The notes: generated by a model from the letters alone, not told the origin. A stretch of 64,000 nt of DNA from Curtobacterium caseinilyticum (GCF_030363035.1 NZ_JAUCMN010000008.1:1-64000); one strand, 5' to 3'; counted from the first letter of the stretch, positions 51,574 to 60,955 are shown. A program made the numbers and translations.

Positions 51574-54267
51574 ATGCCGTTCCCCCTCCGCCACTGCGTC
51601 CTCCGACCGGTCGTCGCCGCCGCGATCGGCGGCGCCGTGCTCGTGTCCGATCCCGCGCTCGCCCGGGCAGCCGAGCGGGCTCCGGTGCCCGCCGCCGACG
51701 GGTCCGCCGGTGTCAGCGCCGCGCTGGAGCTGACCAGCGCCACCGAGTGGTACACCGGCGGGCAGTTCGTCGTCCGCAACACCGGTGCCACCACCGCTCG
51801 GTGGTCGCTCCGCTTCCGTGCGACCGGTCGGACGTTCGACAGCTGGGCGGGCTGGATGAGCGACGTCTCCCGCGACGGCGACGTCGTGACCATCACCGCG
51901 AAGCCCGGACAGGAGCTCGCTCCGGGTGCCGTCGCGGACCTGTCGTTCGGGATCACCGGGGACGGGTCCGTGGTGCCGACCGTCACGGACTGCACCCTCG
52001 ACGGTGCCCAGGTCACCGGGTGCGCCGCGGACGGCGGCGACCCGGAGCCGCCCGCCGGCGACACCGAGGCACCCGGGGCGGTCCCGGCCGTGACCGGGTC
52101 GGCCCTCGACGCGCACACGGTCGAGCTGCGCTGGGACGCTGCGGCCGACGACCACGGTGTCGAGGCGTACGTCGTGACCCGGGAGGACGCCGAGCCCGTC
52201 CGCGTCGACGGGGGTGCCCGCTCGGCGCGGATCGGCGGGCTGCCGGACGGCGCGACCCACCGGTTCCGGGTCGCGGCGGTGGACGCCGCGGGCAACACCG
52301 GACCGGGCACGCCGGTCGAGGTCGCGACGCCCGCCGAGCCGGCAGCGCCGCAGGAGCTCGTCGTCGCGGCGTCGCACTCGATCGTGCCGGTCCGTGCGCG
52401 TGGCGACGCCGAGGCCGCTCGCGCCGCCGAGGGGCGGTGGTTCCGGCACTCGCCGTACGAGCCGACCGGTCGCTTCGTGACCGCCGGTGACGAGGTGACC
52501 GTGACGGTGCCGGAAGGAGTCTCCGGTCTGGTCGCGCGCTTCGGGATGATCGGCGTCTACGCGGGGCTCAACGGCGGCAAGGACGTGGGGACGACCGAGG
52601 TCGGTCTGCGGCCCGGCAGGCAGACCATCACCGTGCCGAAGACCGGCTCCCTGCAGATCCGGGACTCGGCGCCCGAGGACGCTCGGACGACGACCGTCCG
52701 CGTCGACGGGGGTCGGGCGATGGCGACGGCGGTCGAGGGGGAGACCACCGAGGAGGAGTGGGTCGAGCGCATGGCCGCGTTCGACGCCCCGATCGTCGAG
52801 CTCGTGGGCAGTAACGTCCTCGTGCAGGTGCAGAAGCCGGTCGCGCAGCGCTGGCTCGTCGACAACGACATCGCGGTCAACCCCCGCATCCGCATGATGG
52901 AGCGGGTGATCACGGAGACCGACCGGGTGTACGGCCTCGACCGGCAGGGCACCGGGCTCGCGCACCGTGCCGACCAGCGGATCCTGGTCGTCAACCCCGA
53001 CTCCGGGACCGGTCTGGCGAACGCCTCGCACGACCGCGTGATGTTCCACAACCAGCAGGGGGCGATGCAGCAGCTGCTCACCGGCCGTCCCACGGACAAG
53101 TGGGCGTTCTGGCACGAGGTCGGCCACACCTACCAGCCGGACTGGATGCGGTGGAACGGCCTGACCGAGGTCACCGCGAACGTCCCGGCGCTCGCGAACC
53201 AGGAGCGCGAGGGTGCCCCGAACCGCCTCGACACCGCCGAGGTGCGCCGGAAGGCCGCGGCGTACTTCGCGCTGCCCGAGGACGAGCGGTCGTTCGACCG
53301 GCAGGATGACGTGTGGCTGCGGCTGCTCATGTTCGACCAGCTCCGACGGGCCTTCGGCGAGGACGTCTACGCGCGCGCGGCGCAGCAGGTGCGGGTGGAC
53401 CGCCAGCTCGGCGCCCCGGTCGTCCCGACGTCGGACGTCGCCGCGGCCGAGCAGGTCTTCGCACGGACGATGGCGACGGTCACTGGGCGTGACCTCTCCG
53501 GGTTCTTCGCGAAGTGGGGCGTCCGGCTGACCGATGAGACCCGCGCCGCGATGACCGACCTGCCGGAACCGTCGTTCGACCTCACCGCGAACCACGACCG
53601 CACGACGGACGTCGTCGACCACGCCGTGTCGTACACCCTGCCGACCGGATCGGTGCGCGCCGAGGGCTCGGCCGTCCTCCACCAGCGGGGGGTGGGCGGC
53701 GCTCTCCAGGTGACTGCCGACCACCCGGCCGGTGTCCGGATCGGCCGCCGCAGCGTGCTCGCCGACGCCGTGGGAGCGGGAGCCGGTCGGGTGGTCGTCG
53801 AGTTCCTCGCCGCCGACGGGACCCCGGGCGCGCGCAGTGTCGCGGTCGACGTGCGGCGCGGGACGATGGCGCAGTTCCAGGGTGCGTCCGATCGAGTCAT
53901 CGCGGAGCTGGCCCTCGACCCGGGCACCAGGACGCTCCGGGTGGACCGTACCGGTGGCCCGGAGAAGGCGCACTGGCTCTTCGACTCCCGGTACTTCGGC
54001 GCTCGCGTCGTGGCGGAGGACGGACGGACCGTGCGCGACGCCTGGCTCAAGGGGACCGAGACCGCCGGAGCGTTCTGGAACCGCTTCGGCGAGGTCCCGG
54101 TCGAGGACGGACAGTTCCTCGTGCTCGACCACCGCGAGCCCCGGAACCGGCTGCTCGCGTGGAGCGACGACGTCCGGGTGCCGGCGTCGACCGCCGAGCA
54201 CCAGGCCTTCCGGATCGACGGGTCGTCCCTCGTGCCGGTTGCGCTGAGCGAGGTCCCCGGGCACTGA
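51574..54267 (+). CDS. secreted CBM2-FN3-M60 (enhancin-like) metallopeptidase
   Basis: 897 aa. Signal peptide to about residue 32 (VVAAAIGGAVLVSDPALARA); carbohydrate-binding module about residues 48-150 with conserved Trp (TEWYTGGQFVVRNTG, FDSWAGWMSD); a fibronectin type III domain about 170-255 (VELRWDAAADDHGVEAYVVT); an M60-like peptidase about 265-650 with HEVGHTYQPDWMRWNGLTEV, zinc ligands His514 and His518, catalytic Glu515 and third ligand Glu532; C-terminal beta domains to the end. M60 enzymes cut glycosylated proteins, so an extracellular glycoprotein substrate is likely. AGGAG precedes the ATG. Confidence 0.9.
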   Translation: MPFPLRHCVLRPVVAAAIGGAVLVSDPALARAAERAPVPAADGSAGVSAALELTSATEWYTGGQFVVRNTGATTARWSLRFRATGRTFDSWAGWMSDVSRDGDVVTITAKPGQELAPGAVADLSFGITGDGSVVPTVTDCTLDGAQVTGCAADGGDPEPPAGDTEAPGAVPAVTGSALDAHTVELRWDAAADDHGVEAYVVTREDAEPVRVDGGARSARIGGLPDGATHRFRVAAVDAAGNTGPGTPVEVATPAEPAAPQELVVAASHSIVPVRARGDAEAARAAEGRWFRHSPYEPTGRFVTAGDEVTVTVPEGVSGLVARFGMIGVYAGLNGGKDVGTTEVGLRPGRQTITVPKTGSLQIRDSAPEDARTTTVRVDGGRAMATAVEGETTEEEWVERMAAFDAPIVELVGSNVLVQVQKPVAQRWLVDNDIAVNPRIRMMERVITETDRVYGLDRQGTGLAHRADQRILVVNPDSGTGLANASHDRVMFHNQQGAMQQLLTGRPTDKWAFWHEVGHTYQPDWMRWNGLTEVTANVPALANQEREGAPNRLDTAEVRRKAAAYFALPEDERSFDRQDDVWLRLLMFDQLRRAFGEDVYARAAQQVRVDRQLGAPVVPTSDVAAAEQVFARTMATVTGRDLSGFFAKWGVRLTDETRAAMTDLPEPSFDLTANHDRTTDVVDHAVSYTLPTGSVRAEGSAVLHQRGVGGALQVTADHPAGVRIGRRSVLADAVGAGAGRVVVEFLAADGTPGARSVAVDVRRGTMAQFQGASDRVIAELALDPGTRTLRVDRTGGPEKAHWLFDSRYFGARVVAEDGRTVRDAWLKGTETAGAFWNRFGEVPVEDGQFLVLDHREPRNRLLAWSDDVRVPASTAEHQAFRIDGSSLVPVALSEVPGH

Positions 54268-54294
54268 CCCGCCACCCGCCGGCGACGCCCGGCG

Positions 54295-54340
54295 ACGACG
54301 GAGGGGCCCCACCGCAGCTGCGGCGGGGCCCCTCCGTCGT
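54295..54340. terminator. bidirectional terminator
   Basis: Two 23-nt arms (54295-54317, 54318-54340) pair with one A-C mismatch and virtually no loop, between the convergent M60 gene and the 83-aa gene. Confidence 0.85.
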
Positions 54341-54362
54341 GCCGGTCGAGTCTCCTGCCGGC

Positions 54363-54614
54363 TCAGTCCTCTTCCGGCGCGTCGTCCGGGTTCGTCACCT
54401 GCGCGTGTCCCGCGGGATCGAGGTGGACGGACGTGCCGTCGTCGAGCTCGATGATCGGCTTGCCCTCCAGGTACGTGAGCGTCCACCGCCACGTCGACGC
54501 GTCGACCGACTCCGCCGCCAGCTCGTCCTCGACCCCGCGCACGGCGACGACCATCGTCTCCGGCAGTCGCGACGGCGGCTCCCCGCCGACGTTCCAGCGT
54601 GTGCCCAACTGCAT
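54363..54614 (-). CDS. conserved small actinobacterial protein, unknown function
   Basis: 83 aa: MQLGTRWNVGGEPPSRLPET at the start, a central region VEDELAAESVDASTWRWTLT ending YLEGKPIIELDDGTSV, and an acidic tail. The domain looks like a small beta structure. GGAGG lies six nt before the ATG. It is downstream of valS in the same direction, 76 nt away, and probably co-transcribed with it. I recall similar proteins as conserved hypotheticals in Microbacteriaceae but know no function. Confidence 0.75.
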   Translation of the reverse strand: MQLGTRWNVGGEPPSRLPETMVVAVRGVEDELAAESVDASTWRWTLTYLEGKPIIELDDGTSVHLDPAGHAQVTNPDDAPEED

Positions 54615-54690
54615 CCGTGCCTCCAGTCCGTGTGCCGTACCCGTCGTGCCGCAGGCCGGACCGCGGACGGTCCGGCCTGCGACGGCGACG

Positions 54691-57282
54691 CTACGCCTGC
54701 TGCTCGGCGAGCTCGATCTCGGTGACGGCGAGCTCGTCGCCGTCGGTGAACGACAGGTTCTCGATGCGGCCGACCGCCGCCAGGTCGACCGCCGCGCGCT
54801 CGATGAGCGCGCGCTGCTCGGCGGGCGCGGCCACGACGGCGCGCGTCACGGGCGTCTTCTGCGAGGCCTTCGCGGCGGTCTTCGCGCCGCGGATGCCGAT
54901 GAGCGCCTGACCCACGGCGGCCAGCAGGCCGGTCGGTGCCGCCTGTGTCGGCAGCTCGGCCACGGTCGGCCAGGAGGCGCGGTGGACGCTGGTGTCGTGG
55001 GTCCAGGCCCAGACCTCCTCGGTCGCGAACGGGAGGAACGGTGCCAGCAGGCGGAGCAGCGCGTCGATCGCGGCGCGCAGCGCCAGGACCGCGCTCGCCT
55101 GGGTCTCGTGCGTCGCGTCGGTCGCGGTGCCGTAGGCACGCTCCTTGACGAGCTCGAGGTAGTCGTCGCAGAAGGTCCAGAAGAACCGCTCGGTGACCTC
55201 GAGGGCGCGGGCGTGGTCGAAGGCGTCGAACGCCGCGGTGGCCTGCTCGATCACGCTGCCGAGCTCGGCGAGCACGTCGACGTCCAGCGGCTCGGTCACG
55301 CTCGTCGCACCGCTCGGGAGCTCGAAGCCGTACACGAACTTCGCGGCGTTGAGCACCTTGATCGCGAGACGACGACCGACCTTGATCTGCTTCGGGTTCT
55401 GCGGGTCGAAGGCCGCGTCCGTGCCGAGCTTCGACGATGCCGCCCAGTAGCGGACCGCGTCGGCGCCGTGCTGCTCGAGGATCGACAGCGGCGTGACGAC
55501 GTTGCCCTTCGACTTCGACATCTTCTTGCGGTCGGGGTCGACGATGAAGCCCGAGATGCTCGCGTGCTTCCACGGCACCGTGTCCGCCTCGAGCTGGCTG
55601 CGGAGCACGGTGGTGAACAGCCAGGTCCGGATGATGTCCTGCGCCTGCGGGCGGACGTCGTACGGGAACACCAGGTCGTAGAGCGCCGGGTCGGTCTCCC
55701 ACTTGCCCGCGAGCTGCGGGGTGAGCGACGAGGTGGCCCAGGTGTCCATCACGTCGAGCTCGCCCTGGAACCCACCGGCCACACCGCGCTGGGACTCCTC
55801 GTAGCCGGGCGCCGGCTCGGAGGCGGGGTCGACGGGGAGCTGGTCCTCGGTCGGGACGATCGGCTGGTCGTACACCGGGTTGCCGTCGGCATCGAGCGGG
55901 TACCAGACCGGCAGCGGCACCCCGAAGAAGCGCTGGCGCGAGATGAGCCAGTCGCCGGACAGCCCGCCCACCCAGTTGTCGTAGCGGACGCGCATGAAGT
56001 CCGGGTGGAAGGCGATCTCCTCGCCGCGCTGCCGGAGCGTGGTCTTGAGCTGCTCGTCGCGGGCACCGTTGACGATGTACCACTGGCGGGTCGAGACGAT
56101 CTCGAGCGGCTTGTCGCCCTTCTCGAAGAACTTCACCGGGTGGTTGATCGTCTTCACGTCGCCGACGAGCTCGCCGGACTCGGTGAGGGCATCCACGAGG
56201 ACCTTCTTCGCCGAGAACACGGTCTTGCCGGCCATCTCGGCGTAGAGGGCCTTGCCGCGCTCGCTCTCGATCCAGGTCGGCTCCTCGGAGCGCACGCGGC
56301 CGTCGAAGCCGATGATCGCGCGGTTCGGCAGCTGCAGTTCGCGCCACCACACGACGTCGGTGGTGTCGCCGAAGGTGCAGACCATCGCGATGCCGGCGCC
56401 CTTGTCCTGCTGCGCGAGGTGGTGTGCGAGCACCGGGACCTCGACGTCGAACAGGGGGGAGCGGACCGTCTTCCCGAACAGGTCCTGGAAGCGCTCGTCG
56501 TCCGGGTGCGCGACGAGGGCGACGCACGCGGGGAGCAGCTCGGGGCGGGTGGTCTGGATGACGACGTCCTCGCCGCCGTCGGTGCGGTGGAACGCCAGGC
56601 CGTGGTACGCGCCGGGCATCTCCTTGTCCTCGAGCTCGGCCTGCGCCACGGCGGTGCGGAACGTGACGTCCCAGAGCGTCGGGGCATCGGCCTGGTAGGC
56701 CTCGCCGCGGGCGAGGTTGCGGAGGAAGGCACGCTGCGCGCTGGCGCGCGAGGTGTCGTCGATGGTCCGGTACGACTGCGTCCAGTCCACCGACAGGCCC
56801 AGCGTGCGGAAGAGGTGCTCGAACTGCTGCTCGTCCTGCACGGTGAGGCGCTCGCACAGCTCGATGAAGTTGCGGCGGGAGACCGGCAGCTGGTCGGCGG
56901 CCTTGGCGGACCTGCCGTCGCCGCCCTCGAACGGCGGCACGAACGCCGGGTCGTAGGGGAGCTGCGGGTCGCAGCGGACGCCGTAGTAGTTCTGCACGCG
57001 ACGTTCGGTCGGCAGACCGTTGTCGTCCCAGCCCATCGGGTAGAAGACGTGCTTGCCGCGCATGCGCTCGTACCGGGCCTTGAGGTCGGTGTGCGTGTAC
57101 GAGAACACGTGGCCGATGTGCAGCGAGCCGGACGCGGTCGGCGGCGGGGTGTCGATCGAGTACACCGCGTCCTTCGTCGCGCTGTCGCGGTCGAACCGGT
57201 AGGTGCCGTCCTGCTCCCAGACCGGGCCCCAGACGTCCTCGAGCCCATCGACGGTGGGCTTCTCGGGCATGGGCTTCGACAT
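54691..57282 (-). CDS. valS: valyl-tRNA synthetase
   Basis: 863 aa, the expected actinobacterial length. Class I synthetase charging tRNA-Val. HIGH is at residues 55-58 (GSLHIGHVFSYTHTDLKARY) and KMSKS at 587-591. The CP1 editing domain lies between (about residues 190-390), and the anticodon-binding domain in the last 250 residues; the C-terminal coiled coil of bacterial ValRS is short or absent. GAAAGG lies before the ATG. Divergent from the ProP-type transporter, sharing a 225-nt intergenic region. No T-box leader is seen. Confidence 0.97.
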   Translation of the reverse strand: MSKPMPEKPTVDGLEDVWGPVWEQDGTYRFDRDSATKDAVYSIDTPPPTASGSLHIGHVFSYTHTDLKARYERMRGKHVFYPMGWDDNGLPTERRVQNYYGVRCDPQLPYDPAFVPPFEGGDGRSAKAADQLPVSRRNFIELCERLTVQDEQQFEHLFRTLGLSVDWTQSYRTIDDTSRASAQRAFLRNLARGEAYQADAPTLWDVTFRTAVAQAELEDKEMPGAYHGLAFHRTDGGEDVVIQTTRPELLPACVALVAHPDDERFQDLFGKTVRSPLFDVEVPVLAHHLAQQDKGAGIAMVCTFGDTTDVVWWRELQLPNRAIIGFDGRVRSEEPTWIESERGKALYAEMAGKTVFSAKKVLVDALTESGELVGDVKTINHPVKFFEKGDKPLEIVSTRQWYIVNGARDEQLKTTLRQRGEEIAFHPDFMRVRYDNWVGGLSGDWLISRQRFFGVPLPVWYPLDADGNPVYDQPIVPTEDQLPVDPASEPAPGYEESQRGVAGGFQGELDVMDTWATSSLTPQLAGKWETDPALYDLVFPYDVRPQAQDIIRTWLFTTVLRSQLEADTVPWKHASISGFIVDPDRKKMSKSKGNVVTPLSILEQHGADAVRYWAASSKLGTDAAFDPQNPKQIKVGRRLAIKVLNAAKFVYGFELPSGATSVTEPLDVDVLAELGSVIEQATAAFDAFDHARALEVTERFFWTFCDDYLELVKERAYGTATDATHETQASAVLALRAAIDALLRLLAPFLPFATEEVWAWTHDTSVHRASWPTVAELPTQAAPTGLLAAVGQALIGIRGAKTAAKASQKTPVTRAVVAAPAEQRALIERAAVDLAAVGRIENLSFTDGDELAVTEIELAEQQA

Positions 57283-57402
57283 GGCGGGGCCTTTCGATCG
57301 ATGTGTGCGGCACCGAGTCCGTGGTGAGGTGCCTGAGTGTCGCGGGTACGGTCCGCGTTGGTCTCATCGTAGCGGCCCCCCGCGTGGGAGCGCTCCATCT
57401 GG

Positions 57403-57408
57403 TAGGCT
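57403..57408 (+). promoter_or_regulatory. -10 box TAGGCT upstream of the MFS gene
   Basis: TAGGCT with a weak -35. It implies a leader of about 93 nt, long for this window. A minus-strand TACGAT at 57366-57371 could be the valS -10, with a leader of about 80 nt. Elsewhere in 57283-57507 nothing was recognised. Confidence 0.45.
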
Positions 57409-57507
57409 GTCGGAGTTTGTCCGGCGAGCGCGGTGTTCGCGAGGACTGCACAGTCGCTCTCCGCCGGATGCCCGAAGGCAAGACACAGCACTACCGGAGG
57501 AACGAAC

Positions 57508-59082
57508 GTGGCACCGAACGAAGCACACCAGCACGGCGATCGGCCGTTGCGTACGAAGGGTGCCGCGAAGCGCGCCCGCCGCAAGCTGACCGAGGACGAC
57601 GTCACCGTCGTCGAGGAGTCGCTGCTCAAGCGCGCCGTCGCCGCGGCCGCGCTCGGGAACGCGATGGAGTGGTTCGACTTCGGCATCTTCGCGTACCTGA
57701 CGGTCACGATCTCGAAGGTCTTCCTGCCCGAGGGCGACCCGACGTCGAACCTCGTCGCGACCTTCGGCTTCTTCGCGGCGGCGTTCATCGTGCGGCCGAT
57801 CGGTGGGGCCGTCTTCGGTCCGATCGGCGACAAGATCGGCCGCCAGAAGGTCCTCGCGCTGACGATGATCCTGATGGCCGCGGGCACGCTCATGATCGGC
57901 CTGATCCCGTCGTACGCGACGATCGGCTTCTGGGCGCCCGTGCTGCTCCTGGTGGCCCGCTTCGTGCAGGGCTTCTCCACCGGTGGTGAGTACGGCGGAG
58001 CCGCGACCTTCATCGCCGAGTACTCGCCGGACAAGCGCCGCGGCTTCATGGGCTCGTGGCTCGAGTTCGGCACCCTCGCCGGGTACGTGCTCGGCGCCTC
58101 GATCGTCACGGTCCTGCAGTACGCGATGCCGGAGGACGCCCTGCTCAGCTGGGGCTGGCGGATCCCGTTCATCGTCGCCGGCCCGCTCGGGCTCATCGGT
58201 CTGTACCTCCGGCTCAAGCTCGAGGAGACCCCGGCCTTCCAGAAGCAGCAGGAGCAGGCAGCCGAGCGCGAGTCGCAGAAGACGCCGTTCCTCAAGCTGT
58301 TCGCCGAGAACTGGCGCTCGCTCATCGTCTGCATCGGCCTGGTCCTCGTGTTCAACGTGACCGACTACATGCTCCTGTCGTACATGCCGACCTACCTCGA
58401 GACGAACCTCGGCCAGAACGCCACGTTCGGTCTGATCCTCATCGTCATCGTGATGATCCTGATGATGGTCGTGATCACGTTCGGCGGCCGGCTGTCCGAC
58501 CGCTTCGGACGTCGTCCGGTCCTCGCCGCGGGCTGCATCGGCTTCATCGTGCTGTCGTGGCCGGCCCTCAAGCTCGTGCAGACCGGCACCGGCATCGGGG
58601 TGTTCGTCGGCCTGCTCCTGCTGGGGCTCGTGCTCGTCACGTTCACCTCGACCATGCCCTCGACCCTGCCCGCGCTGTTCCCGACGATCATCCGCTACGG
58701 CGCGCTCGCGATCGCGTTCAACGTCTCCGTCTCGCTCTTCGGCGGCACGACGCCCCTCGCCACGCAGGCGCTCATCGCCGGCGCGAAGGACGCCGGTCTG
58801 TCCTGGGCCGAGGACATCCCGGCCTTCTACCTCATGCTCGCGGCCGTGATCGGTCTCGTCGCGGTGTACTTCACCAAGGAGACGGCGGCGACGCCCCTGA
58901 TGGGCTCCGGTCCGACGGTCGCGCACGAGGACGAGGTCGCCGACGTCATCAAGGACTACAACGACCCGACCTCGGAGCTCGCGCAGTCCGACTGGGCGAA
59001 GGACTTCTCGACGAGCGAGATCCCGGTCATCTCGGGCGACAGCCCGAAGCCGGGTGCCGACAAGGAGCCCGCGGGCTCCTAG
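57508..59082 (+). CDS. MFS transporter, ProP/MHS family
   Basis: 524 aa with twelve predicted membrane helices. Family features: LGNAMEWFDFGIFAYLTVTI, the loop 2-3 motif GDKIGRQKVLALTMILMAAG, and RFVQGFSTGGEYGGAATFIA then EYSPDKRRGFMGSWLEFG. This pattern belongs to the metabolite:H+ symporters that take up proline, glycine betaine, ectoine or related osmolytes, or dicarboxylates; the substrate is not decided by sequence. The C-terminal 55 residues are acidic and soluble. GGAGG precedes the GTG by eight nt. Confidence 0.92.
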   Translation: MAPNEAHQHGDRPLRTKGAAKRARRKLTEDDVTVVEESLLKRAVAAAALGNAMEWFDFGIFAYLTVTISKVFLPEGDPTSNLVATFGFFAAAFIVRPIGGAVFGPIGDKIGRQKVLALTMILMAAGTLMIGLIPSYATIGFWAPVLLLVARFVQGFSTGGEYGGAATFIAEYSPDKRRGFMGSWLEFGTLAGYVLGASIVTVLQYAMPEDALLSWGWRIPFIVAGPLGLIGLYLRLKLEETPAFQKQQEQAAERESQKTPFLKLFAENWRSLIVCIGLVLVFNVTDYMLLSYMPTYLETNLGQNATFGLILIVIVMILMMVVITFGGRLSDRFGRRPVLAAGCIGFIVLSWPALKLVQTGTGIGVFVGLLLLGLVLVTFTSTMPSTLPALFPTIIRYGALAIAFNVSVSLFGGTTPLATQALIAGAKDAGLSWAEDIPAFYLMLAAVIGLVAVYFTKETAATPLMGSGPTVAHEDEVADVIKDYNDPTSELAQSDWAKDFSTSEIPVISGDSPKPGADKEPAGS

Positions 59083-59091
59083 CCACTGCGG

Positions 59092-59147
59092 GCGACCGGG
59101 AGGCACGGCGCACGTCCGTCACGGACGCGCACCGTGCCTCCCGTCGC
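59092..59147. repeat. dispersed palindromic element, copy E
   Basis: Arms GCGACCGGGAGGCACGG (from 59092) and CCGTGCCTCCCGTCGC (to 59147) pair with one bulge. The loop holds a second hairpin, CGTCCGTCACGGACG. It lies between the convergent MFS and ABC genes. 59148-59296 is GC-rich with no gene seen. Confidence 0.85.
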
Positions 59148-59296
59148 ACCGGTGCCGTACGCCGACGCCCGGCTGCCCCGCGCCGGCGCGCCGGCGCGCC
59201 GTGCGAGACTCGGCCCCGCGGACACGTTCGCGGCCTCCGCGCCGCGGAACTGTCCGCCTGGCCGAGACTCGCCGGCGCCCGAGCGCGGCGCCGCGC

Positions 59297-60955
59297 TCAG
59301 GTGCCGCGGGCGAGGCGGGCGGCGGCGTCGATCAGGCGTGCGGTCGCGGGGTGCTCCGGCGCGCCGAGCACCCGGTCTGCCGGGCCCCGCTCGACGATGC
59401 GCCCCCGGTCGACGACGAGCAGGTCGTCGGCCATCCGTCGGACGGCCCGCAGGTCGTGCGACACGAACACCATCGCCACGCCGGTCTCGTCGCGCAACCG
59501 CTCGAGCAGCGTGAGCACGGCGTCCTGCACCGTGGCGTCGAGCGCGGTCACGGGTTCGTCGAGCACGACCACCTCGGGCGAGGACGCGAGCGCCCGCGCG
59601 ATCGCGAGCCGCTGCCGCTGCCCGCCGGACAGCGTGCGCGGGGACCGGGGTCGCAGCGCTGGATCGAGGCCGACCTGCCGGAGCGCCGCGTCGACCTGTT
59701 CCGCCAGGTCACCTCGCGCCCGTCGCTCCCGGCCGTCGGTCAGGGCGTCGGCGAGCACCCGCTCGACCGTCCACCGATCGTCGAACGTCGCGCCGGGGTC
59801 CTGCACGACGGCGGCCACCCGGTGCCGTCGGCTCCGCCGGTCCCGCTCGGGCAGCGGCACCCACGGCGCACCGTCGAGCGTGACGGTCCCGGTGTCGGGG
59901 ACCTCGAGCCCGAGCAGCATCCGGGCGACCGTGGTCTTGCCGGAGCCCGAGGCACCGATCACCCCGGTGACCCGGCCCGCGCGCACGGCGACGGAGACGT
60001 CCTCGACCGCGGGCATCCCGTCGAAGGAGCGGGACAGCCCGACCCCGTCGAGGATCGCCGCGCCGCCGGCGCCGCCGGCGCCGCCGGCGCCGCTGCCGGC
60101 GCCACCGTCGGGGTCGCCGTCGGAACCGCGGTCGGCGATGCCGCCGTCCGGGACAGCGGAGGAACGAGCGGGGTACGCACGGCGCTCCGCCCCGGACCGC
60201 GCCGCGCGCACCAGGGCCTGCGTCGCGGGGTGCACGGGCGCGTCGAGCACCGAGCGGACCGGGCCGTCCTCGACCACGGTGCCCCCGTCGACCACGACCA
60301 CCCGGTCGGCCCACCCGGCGACGAGCCCGAGGTCGTGCGTGATCACGAGCAGCCCGGCACCCCGCTCCTGCGCCGCGCGCAGCTGCTCCATCACCGTCAC
60401 CGCGACGGCCGCGTCGAGTGCCGTCGTCGGTTCGTCCGCCACGACGAGGGCGGGGGAGGCGATGGTCGCCGCAGCGATGAGGGCGCGCTGCCGCATCCCG
60501 CCCGACAGCGTTCCAGCGAGCCGACCGTCGGTCGCCATCGCCGGATCGAGGCCGACCGCGTGCAGCGCGTCGCGCACGGCGTCGACCCGCTCGGCCGCAC
60601 GCAGGTCGGTGTGCAGTCGCAGGGCGTCGGCGACCTCGCGGCCGACCGGGCGGAGCGGGTCGAGCGCACCGAGCGCCTCCTGGCCCACGTACCCGACCGT
60701 CGCCCCGCGCAGGCGCCGCCACCGCCGCTCGGACAGGCCGCGGACGTCGTCGCCGGCCACGGTCAGTCCGTCGGCGTCGACCGTCACGCCCGGGGCCGAC
60801 AGCCCGAGGACCGCACGCGCCGTGACGCTCTTGCCCGACCCGGAGGCCCCGACCAGCGCGACGCACTCGCCCGGATCGACGCTGAACGACACGTCGTGGA
60901 CGAGCGCGGTGTCGCCGACGCGGACGCTCAGCCCGCGGACGTCGAGGACGCTCAC
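59297..60955 (-). CDS. fused dipeptide-type ABC transporter ATPase (two domains)
   Basis: 552 aa: two complete ATPase domains in one chain, equivalent to DppD and DppF. First domain: Walker A GASGSGKSVT, signature LSGGMRQRA, Walker B LVVADEPTTALD. Second domain: Walker A GASGSGKTTVARMLLGLE, signature LSGGQRQRL, Walker B VVVLDEPVTALD. The linker (about residues 266-300) is an Asp/Gly-rich run, DNA 60062-60088 being a 9-bp tandem repeat GCCGCCGGC. GTG at 60955 overlaps the permease stop (GTGA). It powers the importer formed with the three upstream genes. Confidence 0.95.
   Translation of the reverse strand: MSVLDVRGLSVRVGDTALVHDVSFSVDPGECVALVGASGSGKSVTARAVLGLSAPGVTVDADGLTVAGDDVRGLSERRWRRLRGATVGYVGQEALGALDPLRPVGREVADALRLHTDLRAAERVDAVRDALHAVGLDPAMATDGRLAGTLSGGMRQRALIAAATIASPALVVADEPTTALDAAVAVTVMEQLRAAQERGAGLLVITHDLGLVAGWADRVVVVDGGTVVEDGPVRSVLDAPVHPATQALVRAARSGAERRAYPARSSAVPDGGIADRGSDGDPDGGAGSGAGGAGGAGGAAILDGVGLSRSFDGMPAVEDVSVAVRAGRVTGVIGASGSGKTTVARMLLGLEVPDTGTVTLDGAPWVPLPERDRRSRRHRVAAVVQDPGATFDDRWTVERVLADALTDGRERRARGDLAEQVDAALRQVGLDPALRPRSPRTLSGGQRQRLAIARALASSPEVVVLDEPVTALDATVQDAVLTLLERLRDETGVAMVFVSHDLRAVRRMADDLLVVDRGRIVERGPADRVLGAPEHPATARLIDAAARLARGT

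Noticed and set aside
54433-57327. Plus-strand ORF of 964 codons
   Set aside because: Antisense shadow of valS, which has HIGH and KMSKS motifs on the minus strand.
57283-57507. T-box riboswitch upstream of valS
   Set aside because: No T-box bulge (TGGNACCGCG) or antiterminator stem was seen on the minus strand; only a short leader with a weak ribosome-binding site.
60061-60110. Frameshift or splice of two ATPase genes
   Set aside because: The frame is continuous through the Gly/Ala linker and both halves have complete motifs, so it is a genuine fusion.
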